The position numbers were made by a program, and so were the translations under genes. Positions 1-9,171 of a stretch of 64,000 bases of DNA are shown piece by piece; position 1 is the first letter of the stretch, and the number at the start of each line of letters is the position of its first letter. This DNA is from Symsagittifera roscoffensis. Taxonomy: Eukaryota; Xenacoelomorpha; Acoela; Convolutidae. The notes beneath the pieces were generated by a model that was not told where the DNA came from, made no database searches, and saw only the letters and a list, made by a program, of their open reading frames with translations. The stretch lies in NCBI RefSeq assembly GCF_963678635.1, contig NC_087063.1:69587617-69651616 (forward strand). Direction: 5' to 3'.

Positions 1-714
1 TTTGCTTCTAGATCTAATTCCCAATCACGAAATAGATACTATCAAAACAATCAATCACGAAACTCATCATACAATAGAAATAGAAACTATTCCAATAATT
101 GAAATAGAAGTTATTCAAACAATCGAAGTCAATATTATCCAAATAACCGATCAAGAAATAACTCATATAACAGACCAAACAACAATTGTCAAAATAGATC
201 GCGAAATAATTCACAAAACCGACATTCAAGTTATAATAATCGTTATAGAAATTATTCCCAATCACCACACCGGAATAATAATCACTATAATAACTCTAAT
301 AATCGTCACAGAAGCAGTACACCTAAACATCAAAGACAAATCAATCAAGTACAGTCTAACCCAGAAACAACATCAGACCCTCCAGGTATTGATGACACAG
401 TAACTGATACGTTACAACTCAATCAAATAAACTGTACATCATCAGATTCAGAAAGCGACACAGAAAACACTCTTTCTATCAATATGATAAAAGTCGAAAA
501 TGACTATGAAACTGTCATATATGAACAACCTTTCTCATCACACATATATGAAAATCAATCAGAATTTCTTCAAAATTATTACACTACACCCATAAATTCC
601 ACACCAACGACGCAAGAAACGAATGCAATTAACACTACAAAACAACCCAATCAAAATGTCAAAACAAAATGCTTGAATACAAACCACATCTATCAAAATA
701 TACAAAAAGAGTAA
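1..714 (+). pseudogene. gag: gag C-terminal region, interrupted by a stop codon
   Basis: Frame 1 is open from the window edge to TAA at 712-714 except for one TGA at 100-102. The first ~110 codons are rich in Arg, Ser, Asn, Tyr and Gln (repeated SRN, NRS and YNR-type units), as expected of a basic nucleic-acid-binding Gag tail that replaces zinc knuckles. The second half is acidic and polar. No CCHC knuckle is seen. A related copy lies at about 51390-51740. The pol frame follows directly in the same frame after the TAA. The Gag assignment rests on position and composition; the capsid part would lie left of the window. Confidence 0.6.
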
Positions 715-3700
715 CCCAAAGAAAAAATTTGGACAATACCATTCCTTTTAGAAAGCCCAAGAAACAAAGAATTTCAACCACCAGACCTTGAAATTGATTT
801 TTTAATTGATTCAGGAGCAGAATCAAACATAATAAACATTCCCACATGGAATGAAATAAAAACTTTACACCCAAAGCTAACGCCTCTTGAAACCTCCAGT
901 AAACTAGCAACAGCACAAGGATCAACATTGATAAACTACGGAAAAATCCAATTATTTCTCCTCCCCACCAGAACAATGGAGCAAAGCAAAATTCTAAATA
1001 AGCCATTTAAACAAATATTCCATATCACTGATATTAAATATCATATCATTGGAATACCATTTATTTCAAAGTATATACCAACAATTAACATCCTAAATAG
1101 TAAAATATTAATCAAAGATAAGTATACAAAAACAAAAGAAACATCCTTAACATTTTTTCAAAGATTGAATAAACAACCACCATTCTTTTCAAAATTCTAC
1201 CCGATATTTAACCAACAAAGAAAACACTTGAAACCACTATCAGGAAACATCTATAATTTTTCAATTAAACAAGTTCACCAATATGATAAGGAACAAAACA
1301 AACAAAAATTTTATATGTCAGATTTTGAATTCAAACCTATTCATAAATTTTTCAAAATCACAATCTCTTCAATAAAATATTTGAAAAATTCAAATTCAGA
1401 TATTATCTCCTTACATGTCTATAACAACACACCTTACCAAGTAACATTACCTTTAGGACTTTTAGGATATTGTGAAACCAACGCTACAATATCACCAATA
1501 CACGAAAAAGCCTATCGCGTAAATAATATACTCCAATTATTAGATATTTGCCAATCTACAATTCTTAATGAAGAATTATCGATAAATAATATAATAAATC
1601 ACGAAAACAGAAATACAGATTACTTCACAAAAACTCCATATTTCAAACCTACATTCAACATCAGTAACTACACAGAAGACCAACAGAAATTTTTAACAAT
1701 GTTTAATTTCCAACATTCACAAATAACACAAGACGAATTCGAAAAGTTAGCCAAACAGCTAATTAATTATTCATCAGTCTATGCAACATCAAAATTCGAT
1801 GTTGGCAAAATCAGTTCATCACTACATCTTCCATTAAAACCAGACGCAGTTTTCAAAAAACAGAGAGCAAGTAAAGTACCAATTCACTTACATGATAAAG
1901 TAAACAGATTACTCGATATTTTAGAACAATACAACATTATATCACCAGTTAATAAAGAAGAACAACCAAAAGGCAACACATTTATCAACCCCGTTATTAT
2001 TCTAGCTAAAGGAGAATCATTAAAAATCGTTCTCGATGCTAGATACCTCAATTCACTCATAGATGAATCAAAATGTAATTGGCCCATCGAACCAATACAA
2101 GTAATTTTAACTAAAATAAACGGCAAATACTTTACAACCGCCGATATGAATAGTGCATACAATCAAATGCCACTAGATGAACAATCACGACGTTTAACAC
2201 AATTTGTTATCGGAAACCAACAATATGAATTTAACCGCTTATTCTATGGAATATCCATAGGACCAGCAGCATTTTCAGCTTTTATGAGCAAAATTTTCAG
2301 ACCACTAATACTCAAGAAAAACGCAATCACCTATCTAGACGATGTTTTTATGCAATCACAAACAAAAGACGAAATGTTCAATGTTTTAGTAAAATATCAC
2401 CAAATACTTCAGAATGAAAATCTGAAGGCCGCCCCTGATAAATCACACTTCTTTTTAACAAGAGTTAAATTCTTAGGACATAATATAGAAAGAAAAACAA
2501 TCACTCCATTGAAGTCACGCATTGACGCTATTCAAAAACTTCAACCACCAACAAATAAAAAGAAAATCCAAGAATTCCTTGGAATGTTAAACTTTTTAAG
2601 TAAATATGTTTATAAAATGCAATTATATCTACGCCCATTTTACAACATCCTTAGACAACAAAATAATTTTGAATGGAATACAGAACATCAAGCACGATTC
2701 GAAGAAATAAAGAAACTTTTAACTGAACAAATTTCAAACACAATTCCAGACCCTGATCAACCATTTTATGCAATGTGCGATGCTTCGAACTTTGGCATCG
2801 GCGCAGCACTATTACAATCACATAATGGTAAAAATAAAATGAATCTGATATCAGCAAATTCCCGATTATTCACTCAAGCAGAGCTACGACTCTCAACTCT
2901 AATGAGAGAATGTACAGCCATAATATATACACTGACAGAATATGAATTTCTGATACTTGGATCAAAACATCCCACAGTCTTATTCACAGACCATAAACCA
3001 ATCATCTTTCTCTTCACACAGAAATCTAACCCAAACCACCGTGTTTACAGATTTCAACTAATTCTAATGAAATTTCCAAACTTACATCTAGTTTGGACTG
3101 CAGGAAAAAATCTTGCATTACCAAACACCTTAAGTCGAAATACACCACCTGAATTACTTACACGAAAAACAACAGTTGAAATACCCAAAAACATAAAATT
3201 CTACCTTGCAGAAAACGAAACATCACCCCGATTAGAATGCAAATATGCAGTAAAAACTGATATTGAACAATCACAAATAAATAGTTTACAACATTTCCCA
3301 CTTTATTTAGATTGTCAAAATAATCATTATGAAGTTGATCTACTTGGAACATCAACTTTCAAACCAATCCCATATTCTCAATGGATAAAAAAAAACACCC
3401 AACAAAAACGAACAAAACAACACCAAACTAAAAAAGACCATTTTCCACTAATAGAAAAAGAAAATTTAACTGATAAAATAAATTTATCAGGACCACAAAC
3501 AAACGATTCAAAATACACAATAAATCAAGTTTTCGACCTTCATGACCCATTAGATACAATACCCTTATCTAAATTCGAAATTGAAAACATTAGAGCAGAA
3601 TCAAACATAATAAACATTCCCACATGGAATGAAATAAAAACTTTACACCCAAAGCTAACGCCTCTTGAAACCTCCAGTAAACTAGCAACAGCACAAGGAT

Positions 3701-3807
3701 CAACATTGATAAACTACGGAAAAATCCTCATACATCTACACGAATTTCTTTTCAAGATAATCCATACACCTTTGAAGAACGGCACGCTCGTTTATCTGAA
3801 CCACTAG
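715..3807 (+). CDS. pol: Pol: protease, reverse transcriptase, RNase H (integrase missing)
   Basis: This is in the same frame as gag, after the TAA at 712-714. The aspartic protease active site D-S-G is at 808-816 (LIDSGAES), with a flap/C-terminal motif HIIGIPFI near 1042-1065. RT has the catalytic Asp in TTADMNSAY (2143-2145) and YLDDV at 2332-2346. RNase H has acidic residues in CDASNFG (2779-2781), RECTA (2908-2910) and FTDHKP (2989-2991). The usual last Asp of the ADALSR-type motif reads Asn (PNTLSR), a possible loss of activity. After a connecting stretch ending near 3592, the frame enters an exact 135-bp copy of 815-949 and stops at 3807. That copy starts just after D-S-G, so it has no active site. 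No integrase follows. Confidence 0.9.
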   Translation, partial: PKEKIWTIPFLLESPRNKEFQPPDLEIDFLIDSGAESNIINIPTWNEIKTLHPKLTPLETSSKLATAQGSTLINYGKIQLFLLPTRTMEQSKILNKPFKQIFHITDIKYHIIGIPFISKYIPTINILNSKILIKDKYTKTKETSLTFFQRLNKQPPFFSKFYPIFNQQRKHLKPLSGNIYNFSIKQVHQYDKEQNKQKFYMSDFEFKPIHKFFKITISSIKYLKNSNSDIISLHVYNNTPYQVTLPLGLLGYCETNATISPIHEKAYRVNNILQLLDICQSTILNEELSINNIINHENRNTDYFTKTPYFKPTFNISNYTEDQQKFLTMFNFQHSQITQDEFEKLAKQLINYSSVYATSKFDVGKISSSLHLPLKPDAVFKKQRASKVPIHLHDKVNRLLDILEQYNIISPVNKEEQPKGNTFINPVIILAKGESLKIVLDARYLNSLIDESKCNWPIEPIQVILTKINGKYFTTADMNSAYNQMPLDEQSRRLTQFVIGNQQYEFNRLFYGISIGPAAFSAFMSKIFRPLILKKNAITYLDDVFMQSQTKDEMFNVLVKYHQILQNENLKAAPDKSHFFLTRVKFLGHNIERKTITPLKSRIDAIQKLQPPTNKKKIQEFLGMLNFLSKYVYKMQLYLRPFYNILRQQNNFEWNTEHQARFEEIKKLLTEQISNTIPDPDQPFYAMCDASNFGIGAALLQSHNGKNKMNLISANSRLFTQAELRLSTLMRECTAIIYTLTEYEFLILGSKHPTVLFTDHKPIIFLFTQKSNPNHRVYRFQLILMKFPNLHLVWTAGKNLALPNTLSRNTPPELLTRKTTVEIPKNIKFYLAENETSPRLECKYAVKTDIEQSQINSLQHFPLYLDCQNNHYEVDLLGTSTFKPIPYSQWIKKNTQQKRTKQHQTKKDHFPLIEKENLTDKINLSGPQTNDSKYTINQVFDLHDPLDTIPLSKFEIENIRAESNIINIPTWNEIKTLHPKLTPLETSSKLATAQGSTLINYGKILIHLHEFLFKIIHTPLKNGTLVYLNH
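815..949 (+). repeat. Source copy of a 135-bp exact duplication (protease coding)
   Basis: These bases recur without a mismatch by eye at 3593-3727, offset 2778. The block begins with the last two bases of the active-site D-S-G codons and covers about 45 codons of the protease body. Confidence 0.95.
3593..3727 (+). repeat. Second copy of the 135-bp protease segment, at the expected integrase position
   Basis: Identical to 815-949. It is joined to unrelated sequence on both sides (A instead of G just before it, T instead of A just after). It keeps the pol frame open, but the ORF downstream is in another frame from 3726. The position, right after the RNase H connection region, is where integrase starts in Ty3/gypsy elements. 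Confidence 0.95.
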
Positions 3808-4757
3808 AACCAGTTCAACGACAAGCATCTCTAAGTGAACCAACATATAACCTTTATCCAACACTACCACAAGAACTAAGTAGAATACGACACCTAAGTC
3901 AAAACCAAAACACAACAGAAATAAATAGACAAATTATACATCCTCGACGAAATAGAAATTTTCAAACTCCTCGAGTTCATTTTGAAATACCTCAATCACC
4001 ATCACAAAACACTCCGGAAAACCCCACTGGTATCACACCAGAAACTCCTACACTTTTTTCACAACGAAGCACTTCAAGCCTACCCTCAGATTACTTAGGT
4101 TCAACACCAACATCTGAACAAACACGAGAAAATCCTTTTAACCCCCCAAACCAAACATCACGACTACCATATTGGACTACACATTCATTCACACAAGGTG
4201 AACCAAATTTAGTCAATGAACCCATAGACATTTCTACAGATACAACATCTTCATTACTACCCGAAACATTATCACTTCCATCAACACCATCAATTAGTCA
4301 AATTTCACCGACACCCGTTAACTTAACTTTTCCAAACAATCTCGACGCCAGATACCGAGAACAATCATTAACAAATATTCCTTTAAGATTAGATTGGAAT
4401 ACATTTACAGCACCTCCACCATTATTTGGACAACATCAAGAAAGTAACCGCCTTCATAACTGGGCACTTAATAGATTACAATATCGCCAAGATATTCACA
4501 ACGATATCCGTGATCACAATATTCAAATACTCCAACAAAACAGTTTACAATTAAAATTTGAAATCACAGTTAAGTTAAACAACATTACTCAACATCCCTA
4601 CCCATTAAACCCACCTAATATAACAGCTCAATCACTACCACCACCGTTTATAACTACTGAAGTAATATATAAATACGACAGATATACCAAAAACACAATT
4701 GGTTACATAACATTTTATAACCCATACTCAGGATTATCATACACATGTATATTCTAA
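3726..4757 (+). CDS. Start-less Pro/Ser/Thr/Gln-rich ORF between pol and env
   Basis: A frame of about 343 codons is open from the duplication junction to TAA at 4755-4757, with no usable ATG near its start. Composition is low-complexity (Ser, Thr, Pro, Gln, Asn), followed by a more ordered end with alternating hydrophobic and polar residues. It contains no integrase core or zinc finger. The likeliest reading is the C-terminal tail of the original pol product, left behind when the integrase-coding part was lost and the frame shifted; a separate pre-env protein made by splicing is the alternative. Its end overlaps the env ATG (4745) by 13 bp. The function is not recognised. Confidence 0.55.
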   Translation, partial: PHTSTRISFQDNPYTFEERHARLSEPLEPVQRQASLSEPTYNLYPTLPQELSRIRHLSQNQNTTEINRQIIHPRRNRNFQTPRVHFEIPQSPSQNTPENPTGITPETPTLFSQRSTSSLPSDYLGSTPTSEQTRENPFNPPNQTSRLPYWTTHSFTQGEPNLVNEPIDISTDTTSSLLPETLSLPSTPSISQISPTPVNLTFPNNLDARYREQSLTNIPLRLDWNTFTAPPPLFGQHQESNRLHNWALNRLQYRQDIHNDIRDHNIQILQQNSLQLKFEITVKLNNITQHPYPLNPPNITAQSLPPPFITTEVIYKYDRYTKNTIGYITFYNPYSGLSYTCIF

Positions 4758-7363
4758 AATTATTAATTTTTTTCCAACTCCTTTTTCTAGTAATCTCAAA
4801 TCAAAACATAAACCCTTCCCCCCGTACAGGACCACAAGATTTATTAGTAACACATTACGATTGTGAAGAAAATGAACAAAAAACACTACACAAATATGCA
4901 ATAAATCAAGTATCACAATGTGAAACAGAACCACAAGCTATAGAAACCACAAATGTAATAGCAACACTCTATTCAAAAGCCCGAGCAACAACAGTTACAG
5001 GTTATAAATTCACAGCAACATTCTCCGAAAAGAAAGTACATTGTTCACAAGTCTCTAACGGAAACAAAAACCGACTTGACCATGAATCATTCTATCAGAG
5101 TAATATAGAACGTCTTTTACATCTCAATCCCGACGATTGTAAGAATGAATTACTTAGATTAAACATCACACAAAATAAAAACTCCGAAAGAAAGTTAGTT
5201 AACTTTCAAGTTTTGTCAGACTCCGTACATCAATCACAACTTGAAAGACACCAAGGACATATAAAATTAGACGACAAATACCCGTATAACGGCGCACACG
5301 GACGATTAACCTATGACCTACACGATAAACATTGGATACCACACATTGGTATAAATAACCCGTCAAACTGCAAAGCAGACACGAAAAATAAAGGATACCA
5401 AGAAATAATGTTTTTCGATTGGAAAATACAACTAGAAAAAATACAACTCACACGAGATTTATCTGATAATACAATGATCTATCAAGGAATCCGATTACCT
5501 TGTAAAAATGATCAAAGTTATTGCGACCCTACAACGAGAACACAAGCAACAATTGTTTGGTTCCCCGAAGATACATGTACAACATTTCAAGTAGCAAGAG
5601 TACACGCTCGTATGATCAAAGTTCACGACAAATATTTCATACAATCAATACCATATGAACAAGTAAATCCATCACGAAAAATAAGTACTGATTTTCGAAA
5701 CATTCACAAAATAGAAAATAAATTAACACGTTTTCAAAGATATCAAGAAACAGAACTTGCATGTAAATATAGAAATCCACTTCATAAAACACAATACTCT
5801 GAAATACTAGTTGAATACAAAAATGGATTCGACATGACCACTGGAAAAATAAAAATCGACCCATACGCCACAAGTAAACGCAAAAATGAAGGAACATCAT
5901 ATATACCAGTTAAATTTCAAAAAAGCATAGGTCAACCTGGTGGACATCTAAAACCCCAAGACGCTCATAGCACACGTTTACAAGAGTTATCACTAATGAA
6001 TACTACATATTTCGGTAATATCCACTATGATATTCATTTGGATATGAAACTAGACTATACAATTAGCCGCATGTTTCAAGAAATGTCACTCTCCGAATTA
6101 GAAACACTACACCAACTATGTGAATTAGAACGAACACAAATATTACAATCACTTGCACTAGCAGTATTAAAAATACCCTATGCAGGATACTTATTATCAG
6201 GAAATAGATCAAATTTTTTAGACTATGAAGGAAACATCTTATGGTTTTATACTTGCACTAAAAAAGTATCACCACTATACGTTTTTGAAGATAAACGTTG
6301 TTATAAAAGAATCCCTATCTTTTATAAAAATAAAGTACATTTCGTGGATACACTTTCACGAAGAACCTATTTCTGGGATACCGCAGTTCCATGTGGATCA
6401 GAAAATAGCCACAATGTAGTACAACTAAATCCTGATGAAAATAAATATTATCTTCTCACTCCATATCCCACATTAATGCAACCACTCAAAAAATTTTCAC
6501 CAGAAAGCATTCGCGCTATTGCTCGAAACCCAATCATAGACTTACAATCAATAGGAATATACTCAAAATCAGATATTCAACATCACATTAGAACACAACA
6601 ATTCCAAGAATTATTAACACAAATGGACACTATACAAAGGCAATCAATTGACCAAAATCTACGCAAACTTGCAGAAACCGCAGGATTTGCCGATATCTAC
6701 ACCCAAGACTATAGCGGATATTTTAAAGACATTAAAGATTATATATATCTAAACGGCGAAAAATACCGTCCCCAAGATATATCACCAATCAATATTTTTA
6801 GTTTTGTTACACTCAAAAATGAAATCCTTGATTTTCTAGGATGGCCCTACTACATCTTAGAAAAATTGACTATTTTATACGCAATGTGTAACTTTATTGG
6901 ATTTCTTTTCTCACTTTTAAAAGGAATCTACAACACATGTGCTATACACACACAAGTAAATAGACAAGCAAGCGTAGCACGCATACTCTTTGCAGGATTT
7001 TTCGGAATTTTTTCCACATCTATAAACAAAATTCTTTTAGACGCACAAATAAAAGAATACAACACAAAAATAGCAACACGACAAAACACATACGACGAAG
7101 AACATAACAATGTAGACACAACGCCAACGGCACCACAATTACCACCCCTACCACATAACCATCCACTATCCCTAGTCCCACGAAATTTTCGAAATTTAGC
7201 AATCACACATAATCCAAATTTTCGACTCACCACATCACAAAGTCCCATCCAACATATAATGACACATCAGTCACAAGATGATAATACTTATGAACAAATT
7301 ATTGAACAACCCCATACCACCGCTTTTCAGTCTCAAAATAATAATTTTTTTAGCCCACGATGA
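4745..7363 (+). CDS. env: Env-like membrane glycoprotein (872 aa)
   Basis: Residues 2-18 form a hydrophobic signal peptide (LLIFFQLLFLVIS core). A cysteine-rich ectodomain follows, then hydrophobic segments at about residues 706-730 (around CNFIGFLFSLL) and 743-757 (ILFAGFFGIFS), and a Pro-rich cytoplasmic-type tail. It starts inside the upstream ORF, as env genes of compact retroelements do. The middle block around residues 455-560, with CELERTQ, GNRSNFL and a ladder of cysteines, resembles the glycoproteins of chuvirus-type negative-strand viruses, which LTR elements are known to have captured; this sub-assignment is by eye. The ORF is intact over its full length, unlike gag and the fourth ORF. 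The function of Env in an endogenous copy is inferred: membrane fusion and spread. Confidence 0.75.
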   Translation: MYILKLLIFFQLLFLVISNQNINPSPRTGPQDLLVTHYDCEENEQKTLHKYAINQVSQCETEPQAIETTNVIATLYSKARATTVTGYKFTATFSEKKVHCSQVSNGNKNRLDHESFYQSNIERLLHLNPDDCKNELLRLNITQNKNSERKLVNFQVLSDSVHQSQLERHQGHIKLDDKYPYNGAHGRLTYDLHDKHWIPHIGINNPSNCKADTKNKGYQEIMFFDWKIQLEKIQLTRDLSDNTMIYQGIRLPCKNDQSYCDPTTRTQATIVWFPEDTCTTFQVARVHARMIKVHDKYFIQSIPYEQVNPSRKISTDFRNIHKIENKLTRFQRYQETELACKYRNPLHKTQYSEILVEYKNGFDMTTGKIKIDPYATSKRKNEGTSYIPVKFQKSIGQPGGHLKPQDAHSTRLQELSLMNTTYFGNIHYDIHLDMKLDYTISRMFQEMSLSELETLHQLCELERTQILQSLALAVLKIPYAGYLLSGNRSNFLDYEGNILWFYTCTKKVSPLYVFEDKRCYKRIPIFYKNKVHFVDTLSRRTYFWDTAVPCGSENSHNVVQLNPDENKYYLLTPYPTLMQPLKKFSPESIRAIARNPIIDLQSIGIYSKSDIQHHIRTQQFQELLTQMDTIQRQSIDQNLRKLAETAGFADIYTQDYSGYFKDIKDYIYLNGEKYRPQDISPINIFSFVTLKNEILDFLGWPYYILEKLTILYAMCNFIGFLFSLLKGIYNTCAIHTQVNRQASVARILFAGFFGIFSTSINKILLDAQIKEYNTKIATRQNTYDEEHNNVDTTPTAPQLPPLPHNHPLSLVPRNFRNLAITHNPNFRLTTSQSPIQHIMTHQSQDDNTYEQIIEQPHTTAFQSQNNNFFSPR

Positions 7364-7488
7364 GCCGATAACTTGGATCACTACACCGATCAAATTCCCA
7401 CCCAACCAATCTCACCTCTCCAATCCCAATAATACCACTTTTTGCTTTTCCGCCACCCGATTTCCCATCTAGTAATGTAACATCAGGC

Positions 7489-9162
7489 ATGAATTCCGAC
7501 ACTAACTCACATATCTCAGTTTTATACTCCATCTCACAACTCAATAACCCGAATATTGAAACCCCCGATGAATTTGCCGACTCAGAACCATCCCCATCCA
7601 ATAATTTTCATAACTCTTCTAAATTTTCTCAACCCCCATTTCAACCCATATTATCCAATAACCCTGACCCAATCACTTCCACACCCTCTTATGCTTCCCA
7701 AGTTACCCCAACCTACTCCTCATACCATTCTGACCAATCATCTCATTCTCCCGACACCCCCCGAATCTCCCCAGAGCTAGATAATTTTATTACCCTCCAA
7801 CAACAACCCTACCACCTTAATACCCCAACCATAAACCAAATCTCCTCCACTATAAATTCATCCAACCCCCTACCCCTACACTCTCTTCAGATTATAATGA
7901 ATCATTAACACCGTCATCCACATCCACTATATCTTCACTCAACACTAATAGAGCTTATCGCACTTTTAAAAGAAAGTTCCCCAACCATCCTTTCCCAGCA
8001 AAACCAGGAACAGCCCGTGAATACATCAATCACCCCAAACATACTAACACGAAAGAATTTTTAGCCATCACCTTACCCTCATTCCCACAATACACCTTAA
8101 ACACCCCTCACGACACTAACGAAACACGCAACTTTGTAGATGAATACGTTTTAATGCCCACTCTCTCTTGGACCTCATACTATCATTTCACTAACCCTCT
8201 TTGCTTACCTTTATCCAGCACTCCCATCGATATAGAACGAAATAAGGACATGCTATATCGACTAACTACACCACTAACCGCTAGACAATTTACTTACGTT
8301 GGATATAAGAAATCACTAAAAATACACACTGCACCTAGAGCTAATGAATATACACTAGAATACTACGATCACAACATCATCAGAGCTAACCAAGATCAAT
8401 TCCTAGACGACGATCGCTTCGCTAATCCACAAATCACCGAGAAATTTTTCATCAAGACACCATATGTATTTACACTAAACATCTTCGACCGTAAATATGA
8501 CCACATTATTTCAGAAGCACTAACAGACACACAAGCATACGAAAGTTTTAAAGAACGCTTCCAAATATTTTCACTAACCTTTCATTTCCTTGCACCACAC
8601 GAAAGAGATTTGCACTGCTCACACGATATTATGTTGCGCACTAAACAAACCCACACATATAGTTATTATCGTTTCATCCAAAATCACTTTGACCTACACA
8701 CCCTCTAGACAACCACACCATCGTTTTCAATTCATTAATTCAAAATACACTTCACCATATTTCCTAAATTTCACATATTGTATTAAAGACACTAACCTCC
8801 ATGGTATTCTTCGTAATTATGACCCCATAACCCAAATGTACATCTTCTGTCCCATCATCAAGACCTTCAACGCCGACGAAAACCAACCCTTCCTTATCCC
8901 GCACGAGTTTGTACAACCTATAGAAATCCCAATATTAGAATTCATCCACAACACTAAATTTAATCACAAATTATATAACTTAATCCAAAACACACCTTAT
9001 GAGTTTGCAGTTGGCACTGAAGAATTAACCACCATTAAGGCACTTCAATTGCTTTGGCCACTACTTCAGACTAAAAATATCATCCGCATCTTAGCTAAAC
9101 TACTAACAACTTCAGATCTAATTCACGACATTTTCCCCCACGGTTTTTTCCCCGACGACTAA
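7489..9162 (+). pseudogene. Unknown fourth ORF of the retroelement, with two compensating frame changes
   Basis: Coding potential runs in frame 1 from an ATG at 7489 to 7908 (Pro/Ser-rich), in frame 0 from 7821 to 8708, then in frame 1 again from about 8710 to TAA at 9160-9162. The changes cancel, so the parts look like one ancestral ORF of about 558 codons broken by two indels, around 7821-7908 and 8700-8710. The first third is disordered (Pro, Ser, Thr, Asn). The rest looks like a folded protein rich in Phe, Tyr, His and Leu. I recognise no domain, cysteine pattern, membrane segment or catalytic motif. Codon use is rich in CCC, ACC and AAC, unlike the A-ending codons of pol and env, which hints at another origin. 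A strong splice donor follows the stop codon. Confidence 0.5.
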
Positions 9163-9171
9163 CAGGTAAGT
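9163..9171 (+). promoter_or_regulatory. Consensus splice donor directly after the fourth ORF
   Basis: CAG|GTAAGT starts immediately after the TAA at 9160-9162. It is a perfect donor match in an AT-rich stretch. It may make spliced retroelement transcripts or join the element to downstream PIPOX exons; a chance match is possible. Confidence 0.35.

Noticed and set aside
14-268. Reverse-strand and shifted-frame ORFs over gag (for example 14-268 minus and 2-403 plus)
   Set aside because: They are shadows of the repetitive Asn/Arg/Ser-coding frame 1, which joins the pol frame.
6928-7248. Minus-strand ORF of 106 codons under env
   Set aside because: It is an antisense shadow of the env C-terminal region, with no independent support.
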